From contig CAJTKU010000011.1 of NCBI GenBank assembly GCA_910577015.1, positions 21,882 to 85,881 of the forward strand: 64,000 nucleotides of DNA, given 5' to 3'. The DNA comes from an uncultured Lachnospiraceae bacterium. Lineage in GTDB: Bacteria > Bacillota > Clostridia > Lachnospirales > Lachnospiraceae. The position numbers were made by a program, and so were the translations under genes. The notes under the pieces are model-generated. The model made no database searches, was not told the origin of the DNA, and saw only the letters and a program-made list of their open reading frames with translations. Within the stretch, counting starts at the first letter, position 1. Each line of letters starts with the position of its first letter. Of this stretch, positions 51,072 through 59,091 are shown piece by piece.

Positions 51072-52025
51072 ATGGGCAAATACGTAATAAAAAGAATTTC
51101 ATTGATGCTGATGACCTTGCTGATTATTACACTGATGTGCTTTATTTTGATACGGATGCTGCCGCTGGCGGAACTGCCGCCGGGAGACCCGCATACTGCA
51201 GTAATAGAAGCGCGCCGGGAAGCAGCCGGGTATAACAAACCGTATCTGGTACAGTTTGGAATTTTTATGAAGGATGTTTTTACCGAGTGGAACTGGGGGC
51301 TTAGCGACGTGCTGTATTTCGGACAGGACGTTTCCGTTATTTTTGCTTCCAAACTGCCCGCAACGATAATGGTGAATTTATACGCTATTATATTTAGTAT
51401 TCCGATTGGAGTGGCGCTGGGGATTTTTGCCGCGCTGAAGAAAAACACGTGGATTGACCATGCAATTTCAACTTTGACTATGGTATGCATATCCGTTCCA
51501 TCATTCGTATATGCATTTATTATACAATATTTTCTTGCTTATAAACTGGGCTGGGTTCCCTTTTTGATGAAATCGGGGAATGATTTCTTTTCGTGGTCCA
51601 TGTTTGTCAGCATGATACCGGCAGTGCTGTCTTTGTCCATGGGCGTGATTGCCGGATTTACCCGTACAACCCGTGCGGAGCTGACAGAAGTGCTTACCAG
51701 CGAATTTATGCTCCTTGCGCGTACCAAGGGGCTGACCAAGGCGCAGGCAACGCTTCGGCATGCCATGAAAAACTGCATGGTTGTCGTGCTGCCGGCTATT
51801 TTTGGTGAGTTTATCGCCATTATGAGCGGTTCTTTGATTATTGAGAGGATTTTTTCCGTACCCGGTGTGGGCAGTCTGTACATCAATTCCATTAACGCAA
51901 GGGATTATCCGATGTTTACAATGCTGACCATGTTCTATACGTCCATCGGACTTCTGGCGTCCATTGTGGTTGACATCAGTTACGGGTTTATTGACCCCAG
52001 AATCCGTATGGGTTCCAAAAAATAG
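51072..52025 (+). CDS. oppB: Oligopeptide ABC transporter permease OppB
   Basis: 317 residues, six membrane segments. It begins MGKYVIKRISLMLMTLLIIT and contains the long OppB loop before segment 2 and the EAA loop ELTEVLTSEFMLLARTKGLT ... ATLRHAMKN. The C-terminus has the usual IERIFSVPGVGSL and ...YGFIDPRIRMG. It pairs with the product of the next gene to form the channel. Length and domain order are normal, unlike its three downstream partners. Confidence 0.93.
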   Translation: MGKYVIKRISLMLMTLLIITLMCFILIRMLPLAELPPGDPHTAVIEARREAAGYNKPYLVQFGIFMKDVFTEWNWGLSDVLYFGQDVSVIFASKLPATIMVNLYAIIFSIPIGVALGIFAALKKNTWIDHAISTLTMVCISVPSFVYAFIIQYFLAYKLGWVPFLMKSGNDFFSWSMFVSMIPAVLSLSMGVIAGFTRTTRAELTEVLTSEFMLLARTKGLTKAQATLRHAMKNCMVVVLPAIFGEFIAIMSGSLIIERIFSVPGVGSLYINSINARDYPMFTMLTMFYTSIGLLASIVVDISYGFIDPRIRMGSKK

Positions 52026-52060
52026 GAGGTTCGGCAGAATACGGAAAGGAAGGTGTATGT

Positions 52061-53611
52061 ATGGAGCAGATAAGCAACAGTGCAAAAACAGCATATGAGA
52101 GCATACCAAAGGAAAAATTTGAATTTGCCCAGCTGGACAAGGAGTTGCATGATGAAAAGCTGGAGACGAAAACGCGCGGTTATTTTACCGATGCATTGTT
52201 CCGGTTTAAAAAGAATAAGTCATCGGTGGTTGCCGCTTATATAATTCTGTTGTTGGTACTTTTTACGATTATTGCGCCGTTAATCTCCCCATATACGGTT
52301 AATGATAAGGACGCCATATATATCAGCAGTCCGCCCTATGTCAGGGCTATTGCGGATTTAAAGATAGGCTTGTTTGACGGGGCGGTTACGCGCTTAAGCC
52401 AGAATGAGGCGCAGTACAATTACTGGAGGGGGATTGCCGAGGAAACAGGCTATGACCCGTTGCTGCGGATTCTTGAAACCACTGAGACTGTGTCCAAGTA
52501 CAAAGGAAAGGACAGGATTTCTTACTTTTATAAACTGCAGACCAACAAGTATTATGATACCGGAGTGGTCTACAGAGTGCTTTCCTACAGTGAATATGAC
52601 CGGATTTTAGAGTACCAGAATGAGACCGGCCTTCAGGTGATTTACCCGTATGTGGAGCCGGCTGCCATCAGCGGCATTACGGATAATCCGAACCTGTGGT
52701 ATCAGGTGGATGCAAAGGGAGCAGCCGTGCTTGATAAAGACGGCAATTTCGTGCCTGTGTATTCTACCAACAAAGAGATTGAGGGCAGACCGTACGACAG
52801 CCAGCGGATTGAAGGGGATGACGGCAGTTACATTTACAGCGTCCGCAAATCCGGCGCCGTGCAGTGCCGCGTCTGCTATTACAATTATTATACCTTTGTC
52901 AACGGGCATGAGCCGTTTTATATTTTCGGCACCAATACACTGGGACAGGATTTGTTTTCTGCCATCGGAATCGGTGCGAGGATTTCCCTGATATTTGCAG
53001 TGATAGTTTCGGCCATCAATTTGACAATCGGTGCAATTTATGGAGCGGTTCAGGGGTATTACGGCGGAACCGTGGATTTGGTTATGGACAGGATTGCGGA
53101 TATTCTATCCGGGGTTCCCTTTGTCGTGGTTGCCGTACTTTTCCAGCTCCATCTGGCGGAAGAGGTGGGAAGCGCAGGGTCCCTTTTGTTTGCTTTTGTC
53201 ATGACGGGATGGATTAGTATGAGCGCCCTGACCAGAAAACAGTTTTATCGTTTCAAAGGACAGGAATTTGTCTTTGCGGCCCGGACGCTTGGGGCGTCGG
53301 ATAAACGTCTGATGTTTAAGCATATTTTCCCTAACGCGCTCGGAACCATTATTACAAGCTGTGCGCTTGTGATTCCCAGCGTCATCAGTTCCGAAACCAA
53401 CCTCACTTATCTGGGGCTTGTAAACTTAAGCACGATGGCGGGAACCAGTATCGGTACGCTGTTAGCGCAGGGACAGACGGCGATGACGGCTTCTCCGTAC
53501 GCCATGTTCTTCCCGGCACTTTACTTTGCACTGCTTTTGATTTCATTTAACCTGTTTGGAAACGGACTGCGGGATGCTTTCAATCCCTCGACAAGAGGCG
53601 TGGAGGACTAA
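52061..53611 (+). CDS. oppC: Oligopeptide ABC transporter permease OppC with large extracellular insertion
   Basis: 516 residues against about 300 for typical OppC. After the N-terminal OppC segment and first membrane helix (about 57-78) a stretch of about 200 residues (about 85-285, many Tyr and Asp; AEETGYDPLLRILETTETV) faces outside. The canonical part then begins at FYIFGTNTLGQDLFSAIGIG. The EAA loop reads EFVFAARTLGASDKRLMFKH then IFPN. The extracellular insertion could contact the unusually large OppA. It starts 35 bp after oppB. Confidence 0.9.
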   Translation: MEQISNSAKTAYESIPKEKFEFAQLDKELHDEKLETKTRGYFTDALFRFKKNKSSVVAAYIILLLVLFTIIAPLISPYTVNDKDAIYISSPPYVRAIADLKIGLFDGAVTRLSQNEAQYNYWRGIAEETGYDPLLRILETTETVSKYKGKDRISYFYKLQTNKYYDTGVVYRVLSYSEYDRILEYQNETGLQVIYPYVEPAAISGITDNPNLWYQVDAKGAAVLDKDGNFVPVYSTNKEIEGRPYDSQRIEGDDGSYIYSVRKSGAVQCRVCYYNYYTFVNGHEPFYIFGTNTLGQDLFSAIGIGARISLIFAVIVSAINLTIGAIYGAVQGYYGGTVDLVMDRIADILSGVPFVVVAVLFQLHLAEEVGSAGSLLFAFVMTGWISMSALTRKQFYRFKGQEFVFAARTLGASDKRLMFKHIFPNALGTIITSCALVIPSVISSETNLTYLGLVNLSTMAGTSIGTLLAQGQTAMTASPYAMFFPALYFALLLISFNLFGNGLRDAFNPSTRGVED

Positions 53612-53614
53612 CTG

Positions 53615-55783
53615 ATGGAGAAAAAATTACAGGTAAAGGATTTGAAAATATCCTTCCGTACGGCGAACGGCAGGGTACAGGCGGTTCGGAAAATCAGCTT
53701 TGATTTGGAGAAAGGGGAAACCCTTGCCATTGTAGGGGAATCCGGTTCGGGAAAATCCGTGACGTCCAAGGCGATTCTCGGTATTCTGGCAGGTAATTCC
53801 ATTATAGAAAACGGTGAAATTATATACGACGGCAAAGACCTTTTGAAAATTTCCGAGGAGGAATTTCATAAGCTGCGCGGTGATAAGATTGCCATGATTT
53901 TTCAGGACCCCATGTCCAGTCTGGACCCTATCGTCAAAATAGGAAAGCAGCTTACGGAAGCAATGCTTTTAAAGGGTAAGGCGCGCCAGCGGGAGAGCAG
54001 GAACAATTTTAATACCTATCTGGGCGACATGAAGGACGCCATGATTAAGGCCCTGGCAGAAAATGACAGGGAAAGGGCAGAACAAATTGCACAGAAATGC
54101 AAAAACTTTGACAAGTTTGAATACAAGCATCTCGATTTGGAAGCTGCGTACCGAACTGCGCATGAGGCGGCGAAGGAAGCTGTGGACGATATAGAGGAAC
54201 TGGCATTCGAACTGGAAAAGAATGCGGTAAAGGACGCACCCTACCGTATCCGGCAGATTGCCGCAATGGCAAAGCATTCCATACAGGAATATGTGGTGAA
54301 GGAAAAGGCGGAAGAACTTACCTCTCTTGCGTCCATGCTTCTCGCGGACGCAAAAAACGTAAAAGGTAAAAAAGACGGATTTGGTGAGATTGTGGGTCAT
54401 CTTCGGAAAACGCAGGACATCCTGAAAGAGGCGTTGGCGCTGCCGGAACCGAATTTCTTTGCCATGGGTTATTATCTTACTTTCGGGGAAAAAGAACTGC
54501 CCCGGATGGAAACAGAGGAATTAAACAAATATCTGCGCGGATATCTGGACGAGCATTTTATGCTGGATTTTATAGCGGACGCCAAACAGGGTCTTAAATA
54601 TACGGCAGAGCGTTCCAATCAAAATAAAAAGGCAGCGATTGAAACGCTGAAAAAATACCTGCCTGTATTTGAAAAAGAAACGCTTGAACATGCGGAATGC
54701 ATACAGGCAGCAAAGGAAATGAAAGCGAAAGTGCAGGACACCATAGACCCGCTGGCGCTTGTAAAGGATAACATGAGTTATACCTTTGCGGCCAGGATGA
54801 AGGGAGAGATTGAGCATTATTTTTCCGCCATAAGTAAGAATAAGGCGGAGGAGAAGGCTTATGCCAAGGCTAAGGCAAAATACGACAGGCTTGTGCAGAA
54901 GGGCAAAAAGCCGGATTGGAAGCTGGCCGATGCACAGATTGTAGACCTGGAACTGGTGCGCGGCAGTCTTTGCAGGCAGATAGAAAATCTGATAAAGCAT
55001 TATGAGGAACAGCTTGCAACAGTGGAAAACAGGAATTTTGACGAGGAAACGGTGGCGGCCATTGATTATTTAAAGAGGAACGCTTCCGGTGTTGTCAACA
55101 AGGTGACCAAGCAGATTGCTAAGGCAAGGGCAATTAAACTGATGGAAGAGGTAGGCATTTCCGAGCCGAGGAAACGCTACAACCAGTATCCGTTTGAATT
55201 TTCCGGCGGTATGCGTCAGCGAATCGTGATTGCAATTGCTCTGGCTGCCGACCCTGATATTCTGATTTGCGATGAGCCGACCACGGCGTTGGATGTGACG
55301 ATACAGGCGCAGATTCTGGAACTGATAAACCAGTTGAAAGAAGAAAGACATTTGTCGGTTATCTTTATTACCCACGATTTAGGCGTGGTGGCAAATATGG
55401 CGGACAGGATTGCCGTGATGTATGCCGGCAAGATAGTAGAGTACGGAACGGCAGAGGATGTTTTCTATCATGCGGCGCACCCTTACACATGGGCGCTGTT
55501 ATCCTCCATGCCTGATTTGGATACGGACGAAAAGCTGGAGGCAATTCCCGGCACGCCGCCGAACATGATTTATCCGCCTGTGGGGGATGCTTTTGCAGCG
55601 AGAAACAAGTATGCCATGAAGATTGATTTTGAGCGTCAGCCACCGATGTTTCAGATTACAGACACACATTTTGCGGCAACATGGCTGCTTCATCCCGACG
55701 CGCCAAAGATTGAGCCGCCGAAGATGATTACGGACAGGATTGCCAGAATGCAGGGAAAGAGGGTGGTTGAAGATGCAGAATAA
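53615..55783 (+). CDS. oppD: Oligopeptide ABC transporter ATPase OppD with ~380-aa helical insertion
   Basis: 722 residues against about 330 for typical OppD. Walker A GESGSGKS is at 41-48 and the Q-loop FQDPMSSLDP near 97. Residues about 121-503 are an insertion of charged helices (coiled-coil-like, Lys/Glu/Ala-rich). Then the normal chain resumes at ARAIKLMEEVGISEP with signature FSGGMRQR, Walker B ILICDEPTTALD and His switch ITHD. The C-terminal Cys cluster of OppD/DppD proteins, reported to bind an iron-sulfur cluster, is missing (GDAFAARNKYAM instead of GCxFxxRCxYA). The catalytic residues look intact, so it should be active. The gene follows oppC by 3 bp. Confidence 0.92.
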   Translation: MEKKLQVKDLKISFRTANGRVQAVRKISFDLEKGETLAIVGESGSGKSVTSKAILGILAGNSIIENGEIIYDGKDLLKISEEEFHKLRGDKIAMIFQDPMSSLDPIVKIGKQLTEAMLLKGKARQRESRNNFNTYLGDMKDAMIKALAENDRERAEQIAQKCKNFDKFEYKHLDLEAAYRTAHEAAKEAVDDIEELAFELEKNAVKDAPYRIRQIAAMAKHSIQEYVVKEKAEELTSLASMLLADAKNVKGKKDGFGEIVGHLRKTQDILKEALALPEPNFFAMGYYLTFGEKELPRMETEELNKYLRGYLDEHFMLDFIADAKQGLKYTAERSNQNKKAAIETLKKYLPVFEKETLEHAECIQAAKEMKAKVQDTIDPLALVKDNMSYTFAARMKGEIEHYFSAISKNKAEEKAYAKAKAKYDRLVQKGKKPDWKLADAQIVDLELVRGSLCRQIENLIKHYEEQLATVENRNFDEETVAAIDYLKRNASGVVNKVTKQIAKARAIKLMEEVGISEPRKRYNQYPFEFSGGMRQRIVIAIALAADPDILICDEPTTALDVTIQAQILELINQLKEERHLSVIFITHDLGVVANMADRIAVMYAGKIVEYGTAEDVFYHAAHPYTWALLSSMPDLDTDEKLEAIPGTPPNMIYPPVGDAFAARNKYAMKIDFERQPPMFQITDTHFAATWLLHPDAPKIEPPKMITDRIARMQGKRVVEDAE

Positions 55784-56990
55784 TCAGGATGTATTGTTGA
55801 AAGTGGAGCATCTTTGCCAGTATTTTCCCATGGGGAAAACCGAGTTAAAGGCAGTGGATGACGTAAGCTTTGAGATAAAAAAGGGTGAGGTTTTTGGTCT
55901 GGTGGGAGAGTCGGGCTGCGGCAAGACCACCACGGGACGCTCTATTATAAAACTGTACAATATTACTTCCGGTGATGTTTATTTTAAAGGCATACGGATT
56001 TGCGCTGGCAAACGCTCCTATCAGAATGCCATTGCCAAAGCGCGGAAGGAATATAAAGAAAAGATTTCCAATGAAAAGGATGAGGCTAAAAAGGAAAAGC
56101 TTAAGGAAGAACTGAAAGCGATTGTAGAGGAGAACCGGCTGCAGATAAAAAAAGCCTCCTATGACCAGAAAAACTGCGATAAGGAATATTCCCAGAAACG
56201 TCTGCAGGAAGTAAATGAGAAATATGGACCTCTGCTGGAAAAGGCACAGGGCGCTGAAAAACAGAAGCTTTTGACAGAGTATCGGAACGAGAAACGAAAA
56301 GCAAAGCGCACCAGGTTAGTGACGCAAATCCAGATGATTTTTCAGGACCCGATTGCATCCTTAGACCCCAGAATGACCGTCAGGGAGATTATTGCCGAGG
56401 GACTTGTCATACAAGGGGAGCGCAATAAAGAGGTAATCGAGCAGAAAGTATACGAGATGCTGGAACTGGTTGGACTTGTACGGGAACATGCGGGACGGTA
56501 TCCCCATGAGTTCTCGGGAGGGCAGCGTCAGCGTATCGGTGTGGCGCGTTCCATCATTATGAACCCAGATTTGATTATAGCGGATGAACCGGTGTCGGCG
56601 CTGGATGTTTCGATTCAGGCGCAGGTAATCAACCTGTTAAATGAACTGCGGCATAAATTTGGATTGACGATTCTGTTTATTGCCCACGACCTCTCTGTGG
56701 TCAAGTATTTTTCGGACAGGATTGGCGTAATGTATTACGGAAAAATGGTGGAGCTTGCTTCTTCCGAAGAGTTGTTTAAAAATCCGCTGCATCCGTACAC
56801 CAAATCGCTTTTGTCGGCGATTCCCCTGCCGGACCCCATATATGAAAAGCAGCGCAAGAGGATTGTTTACAATCCGCTGGCCGACCATGATTATTCCAAG
56901 GAACAGCCCACTTTCCGGGAGATAAAGCCGGGGCATTTTGTACAGTGCAACAGCGCCGAGTATGAGCAGTATCTGTCGGAAATCAAGTAA
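55773..56990 (+). CDS. oppF: Oligopeptide ABC transporter ATPase OppF with ~100-aa coiled-coil insertion
   Basis: 405 residues from the ATG at 55773 (MQNNQDVLLKVEHLCQYF), with a G-rich binding site; it overlaps oppD by 11 bp. Walker A GESGCGKTTTGRS (46-58), then an insertion at about 76-178 (Lys/Glu helices), then QMIFQDPIASLDPRMTVREI, signature FSGGQRQRIGVARS, Walker B IIADEPVSALDVS and IAHDLSVVKYFS. Typical OppF has about 310-320 residues. The insertion sits between Walker A and the Q-loop, whereas the one in OppD sits after the Q-loop. Confidence 0.93.
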   Translation: MQNNQDVLLKVEHLCQYFPMGKTELKAVDDVSFEIKKGEVFGLVGESGCGKTTTGRSIIKLYNITSGDVYFKGIRICAGKRSYQNAIAKARKEYKEKISNEKDEAKKEKLKEELKAIVEENRLQIKKASYDQKNCDKEYSQKRLQEVNEKYGPLLEKAQGAEKQKLLTEYRNEKRKAKRTRLVTQIQMIFQDPIASLDPRMTVREIIAEGLVIQGERNKEVIEQKVYEMLELVGLVREHAGRYPHEFSGGQRQRIGVARSIIMNPDLIIADEPVSALDVSIQAQVINLLNELRHKFGLTILFIAHDLSVVKYFSDRIGVMYYGKMVELASSEELFKNPLHPYTKSLLSAIPLPDPIYEKQRKRIVYNPLADHDYSKEQPTFREIKPGHFVQCNSAEYEQYLSEIK

Positions 56991-57003
56991 AGGACTTGCA
57001 GGC

Positions 57004-57393
57004 ATGAACAAAAAAAACCTTATATCTTACATTGTCTGGATATTGCTTGCGGCGCTGCTCTTTGTTTTAGGAGGCCGTTCCAGCAGGCAGGAAACAGGGA
57101 ACTTTCATGCGCTGATGGGTTATTTATCCGACTGTTTCCTATTTCCGGCAGTTTTAGAGGGTGGACTGGGAGCTTTGAGCTGGGTTGCGGCCCATGGAAG
57201 TTTCGATATGCTGGGTTATGCTTTTTCCCGCCTTGCCAATACCTTTTTTCATTTCCGGCAGGAGGGAGAAACCTTTTATGATTACAAGATGCGTAAGCAG
57301 GAGCAGCGGGACGGCTTTTTGAGGGTGCCGCTGGTGATAGGAGGTATCTGTCTGGCCTTGAGCCTTCTTTGCCTTTTGTTTTGTTTAACCTAA
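57004..57393 (+). CDS. Small membrane protein (possible DUF3899)
   Basis: 129 residues from the ATG at 57004, with AAGGA upstream, 14 bp after oppF. Two hydrophobic segments at the N-terminus (SYIVWILLAALLFVLGG, about 8-24) and at the end (VPLVIGGICLALSLLCLLFC), with a polar loop (YDYKMRKQEQRDGF) in between. The layout fits the DUF3899 family of small clostridial and streptococcal membrane proteins. Function unknown; it may ride on the opp operon. A terminator follows. Confidence 0.65.
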   Translation: MNKKNLISYIVWILLAALLFVLGGRSSRQETGNFHALMGYLSDCFLFPAVLEGGLGALSWVAAHGSFDMLGYAFSRLANTFFHFRQEGETFYDYKMRKQEQRDGFLRVPLVIGGICLALSLLCLLFCLT

Positions 57394-57398
57394 TGATT

Positions 57399-57425
57399 TG
57401 CCCGGACTTAAGTCCGGGCATTTTT
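57399..57425 (+). terminator. Terminator ending the opp operon
   Basis: A perfect 22-nt palindrome (TGCCCGGACTT with AAGTCCGGGCA, 57399-57420) followed by TTTTT. Confidence 0.85.
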
Positions 57426-57444
57426 AAGGATTTTACAAGAACCT

Positions 57445-57621
57445 CCGCATTTTGCATTGCGGTGTCCCCGGCGTGCATTTGATTCCATAAAGGACCGTGT
57501 AAAAACGCCGGCCCTTAGAGGTTGTCCTTTAACCTCTTATGTGCCGCTGCGTTTTTACCCGAGCGGGAGCGTGTCCTGTTGGAACAAATGCACGCCGGGG
57601 ACGCCGCAATGCAAAATGCGG
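57445..57621. repeat. Palindromic element A, full copy (A4)
   Basis: 177 bp. The outer arms CCGCATTTTGCATTGCGG and its complement pair over about 37 bp with one G-U type difference. Interior stems: GTAAAAACGC region with GCGTTTTTAC, AGAGGTT with AACCTCT, AGGAC with GTCCT. It keeps the same plan as A2 and A3 with different but complementary sequences in several stems. It lies between a terminator and the trkA promoter, so it is probably not part of a long transcript. Confidence 0.85.
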
Positions 57622-57654
57622 AAACTCTATGCGAAAACTCTATAGATTCCGGGC

Positions 57655-57683
57655 TTGATTATTGCAGTGAATGCAAGTATAAT
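57655..57683 (+). promoter_or_regulatory. Predicted trkA promoter
   Basis: TTGATT (57655-57660), 17 bp, TATAAT (57678-57683), 34 bp after palindrome A4. Confidence 0.7.
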
Positions 57684-57725
57684 AATCTGGTAATTTTCGG
57701 TACAAAAATTGTTGAGGAGATTGTC

Positions 57726-59087
57726 ATGAAAATTGTCATTGTGGGTTGTGGAAATGTGGGTACAGCCCTTGCGGAACAGCTTTGCCGTGAAGAACACAAT
57801 ATCACGGTTGTGGATGAAAAAGAAGAACTTGTCAGAAACATTGCCAATACATACGATATCATGGGAATCGTAGGAAATGGAGCCGTATACAGCATTCAGC
57901 AGGAAGCAGGCGTGGGGGAAGCGGACCTTCTGATTGCAGTAACCGGAAAGGATGAACTGAACCTGTTGTGCTGCCTGATTGCCAGAAAGGCAGGCGGCTG
58001 TCATACCATTGCCAGGGTGCGCAATCCCGTATATTACAGGGAGATTGCTTATATCAAGGAAGAGCTGGGACTTTCCCTGGTTATCAATCCCGAATATGCG
58101 GTTGCGGCAGAGATGGCTAGGCTTTTAAAATTTCCTTCCGCTTTGAAAATAGATACTTTTTCCAAGGGAAGGATTGAATTGGTAAAATACCGTATCGGTG
58201 AGGATTCCGTGCTGTGCGACATGCAGCTGAAAGATGTTACCGGCAGATTCAAATGCGATGTTTTGATTTGTGTGGTGGAGAGAGGGGATGAGATTTATAT
58301 TCCCGGCGGAAATTTTGCCCTACAGGCAAACGACACCATTACCATTGTGGCTTCCTCGGCGAAGATTGCCGCATTTTTTAAAAAATTAAAAGTTCCCACT
58401 ACCCGCGCAAAAGATGTATTGATTGTCGGCGGAGGGGAGACAACCTATTATCTGGCCAGACAGCTGGTGGATATGGGAATCAGGGTTAAAATTATCGATA
58501 AGTCCAAGGAGCGATGCGAAGAATTAAGCGAACTGGTGCCGCAGGCTTTGATTATCTGGGGGGATGGAACGGAGCGGGAACTGCTTATGGAAGAAGGGCT
58601 TGCGCTCACAGAGGCTTTCGTTTCCATGACGAACTTTGATGAAGAAAATATTATGCTTTCCTTGTTTGCAAGGAGCCTGTCCAAAGCCAAAATTATTACC
58701 AGGCTGCACAGGATAGCATATGATGAGATTATAGACAATATGGATTTGGGAAGCATTGTTTACCCCAAATATATTACGGCGGAAACCATTATTAAGTTTG
58801 TGCGTGCCATGCACAATTCCATGGAAAGCAATATCGAAACTTTGTACAGGCTTAATGACAACAGGGTGGAGGCGTTGGAGTTTCTAATCAGGGAGGATTG
58901 TCCGCTTATCGGGATTCCCCTGCAGGAACTGAAACTGAAGAAGAATCTGCTGGTATGCAGCATAAACCATAAGGGAAATATTTCCACTCCCGGCGGACAA
59001 AGCATTATGCAGGTGGGAGATACGGTTGTTGTGGTAACCACCATTACCGGATTTCACGATATTAAGGATATTCTGGAGAAGGATTAG
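57726..59087 (+). CDS. trkA: Trk potassium uptake protein TrkA
   Basis: The ATG at 57726 (MKIVIVGCGNVGTALAEQL) has GAGGAG upstream; the longer in-frame opening from 57522 reads through the palindrome and is rejected. 453 residues with two RCK halves: GCGNVG (7-12) with a following NAD-binding Rossmann fold, a TrkA_C domain (about 145-215), then a second IVGGGETTYYLARQLVD fold and a second TrkA_C domain. It gates TrkH in response to nucleotides and works with the gene 4 bp downstream. Confidence 0.95.
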   Translation: MKIVIVGCGNVGTALAEQLCREEHNITVVDEKEELVRNIANTYDIMGIVGNGAVYSIQQEAGVGEADLLIAVTGKDELNLLCCLIARKAGGCHTIARVRNPVYYREIAYIKEELGLSLVINPEYAVAAEMARLLKFPSALKIDTFSKGRIELVKYRIGEDSVLCDMQLKDVTGRFKCDVLICVVERGDEIYIPGGNFALQANDTITIVASSAKIAAFFKKLKVPTTRAKDVLIVGGGETTYYLARQLVDMGIRVKIIDKSKERCEELSELVPQALIIWGDGTERELLMEEGLALTEAFVSMTNFDEENIMLSLFARSLSKAKIITRLHRIAYDEIIDNMDLGSIVYPKYITAETIIKFVRAMHNSMESNIETLYRLNDNRVEALEFLIREDCPLIGIPLQELKLKKNLLVCSINHKGNISTPGGQSIMQVGDTVVVVTTITGFHDIKDILEKD

Positions 59088-59091
59088 GGTT

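Noticed and set aside
19714..57621. CRISPR array or tandem repeat
   Set aside because: The copies are dispersed singly over 38 kb and are palindromic, not regularly spaced direct repeats with spacers.
57522..57725. Longer N-terminus for trkA
   Set aside because: The extra 68 codons read through palindrome A4 and have no ribosome binding site; the ATG at 57726 starts the conserved Rossmann fold with GAGGAG upstream.
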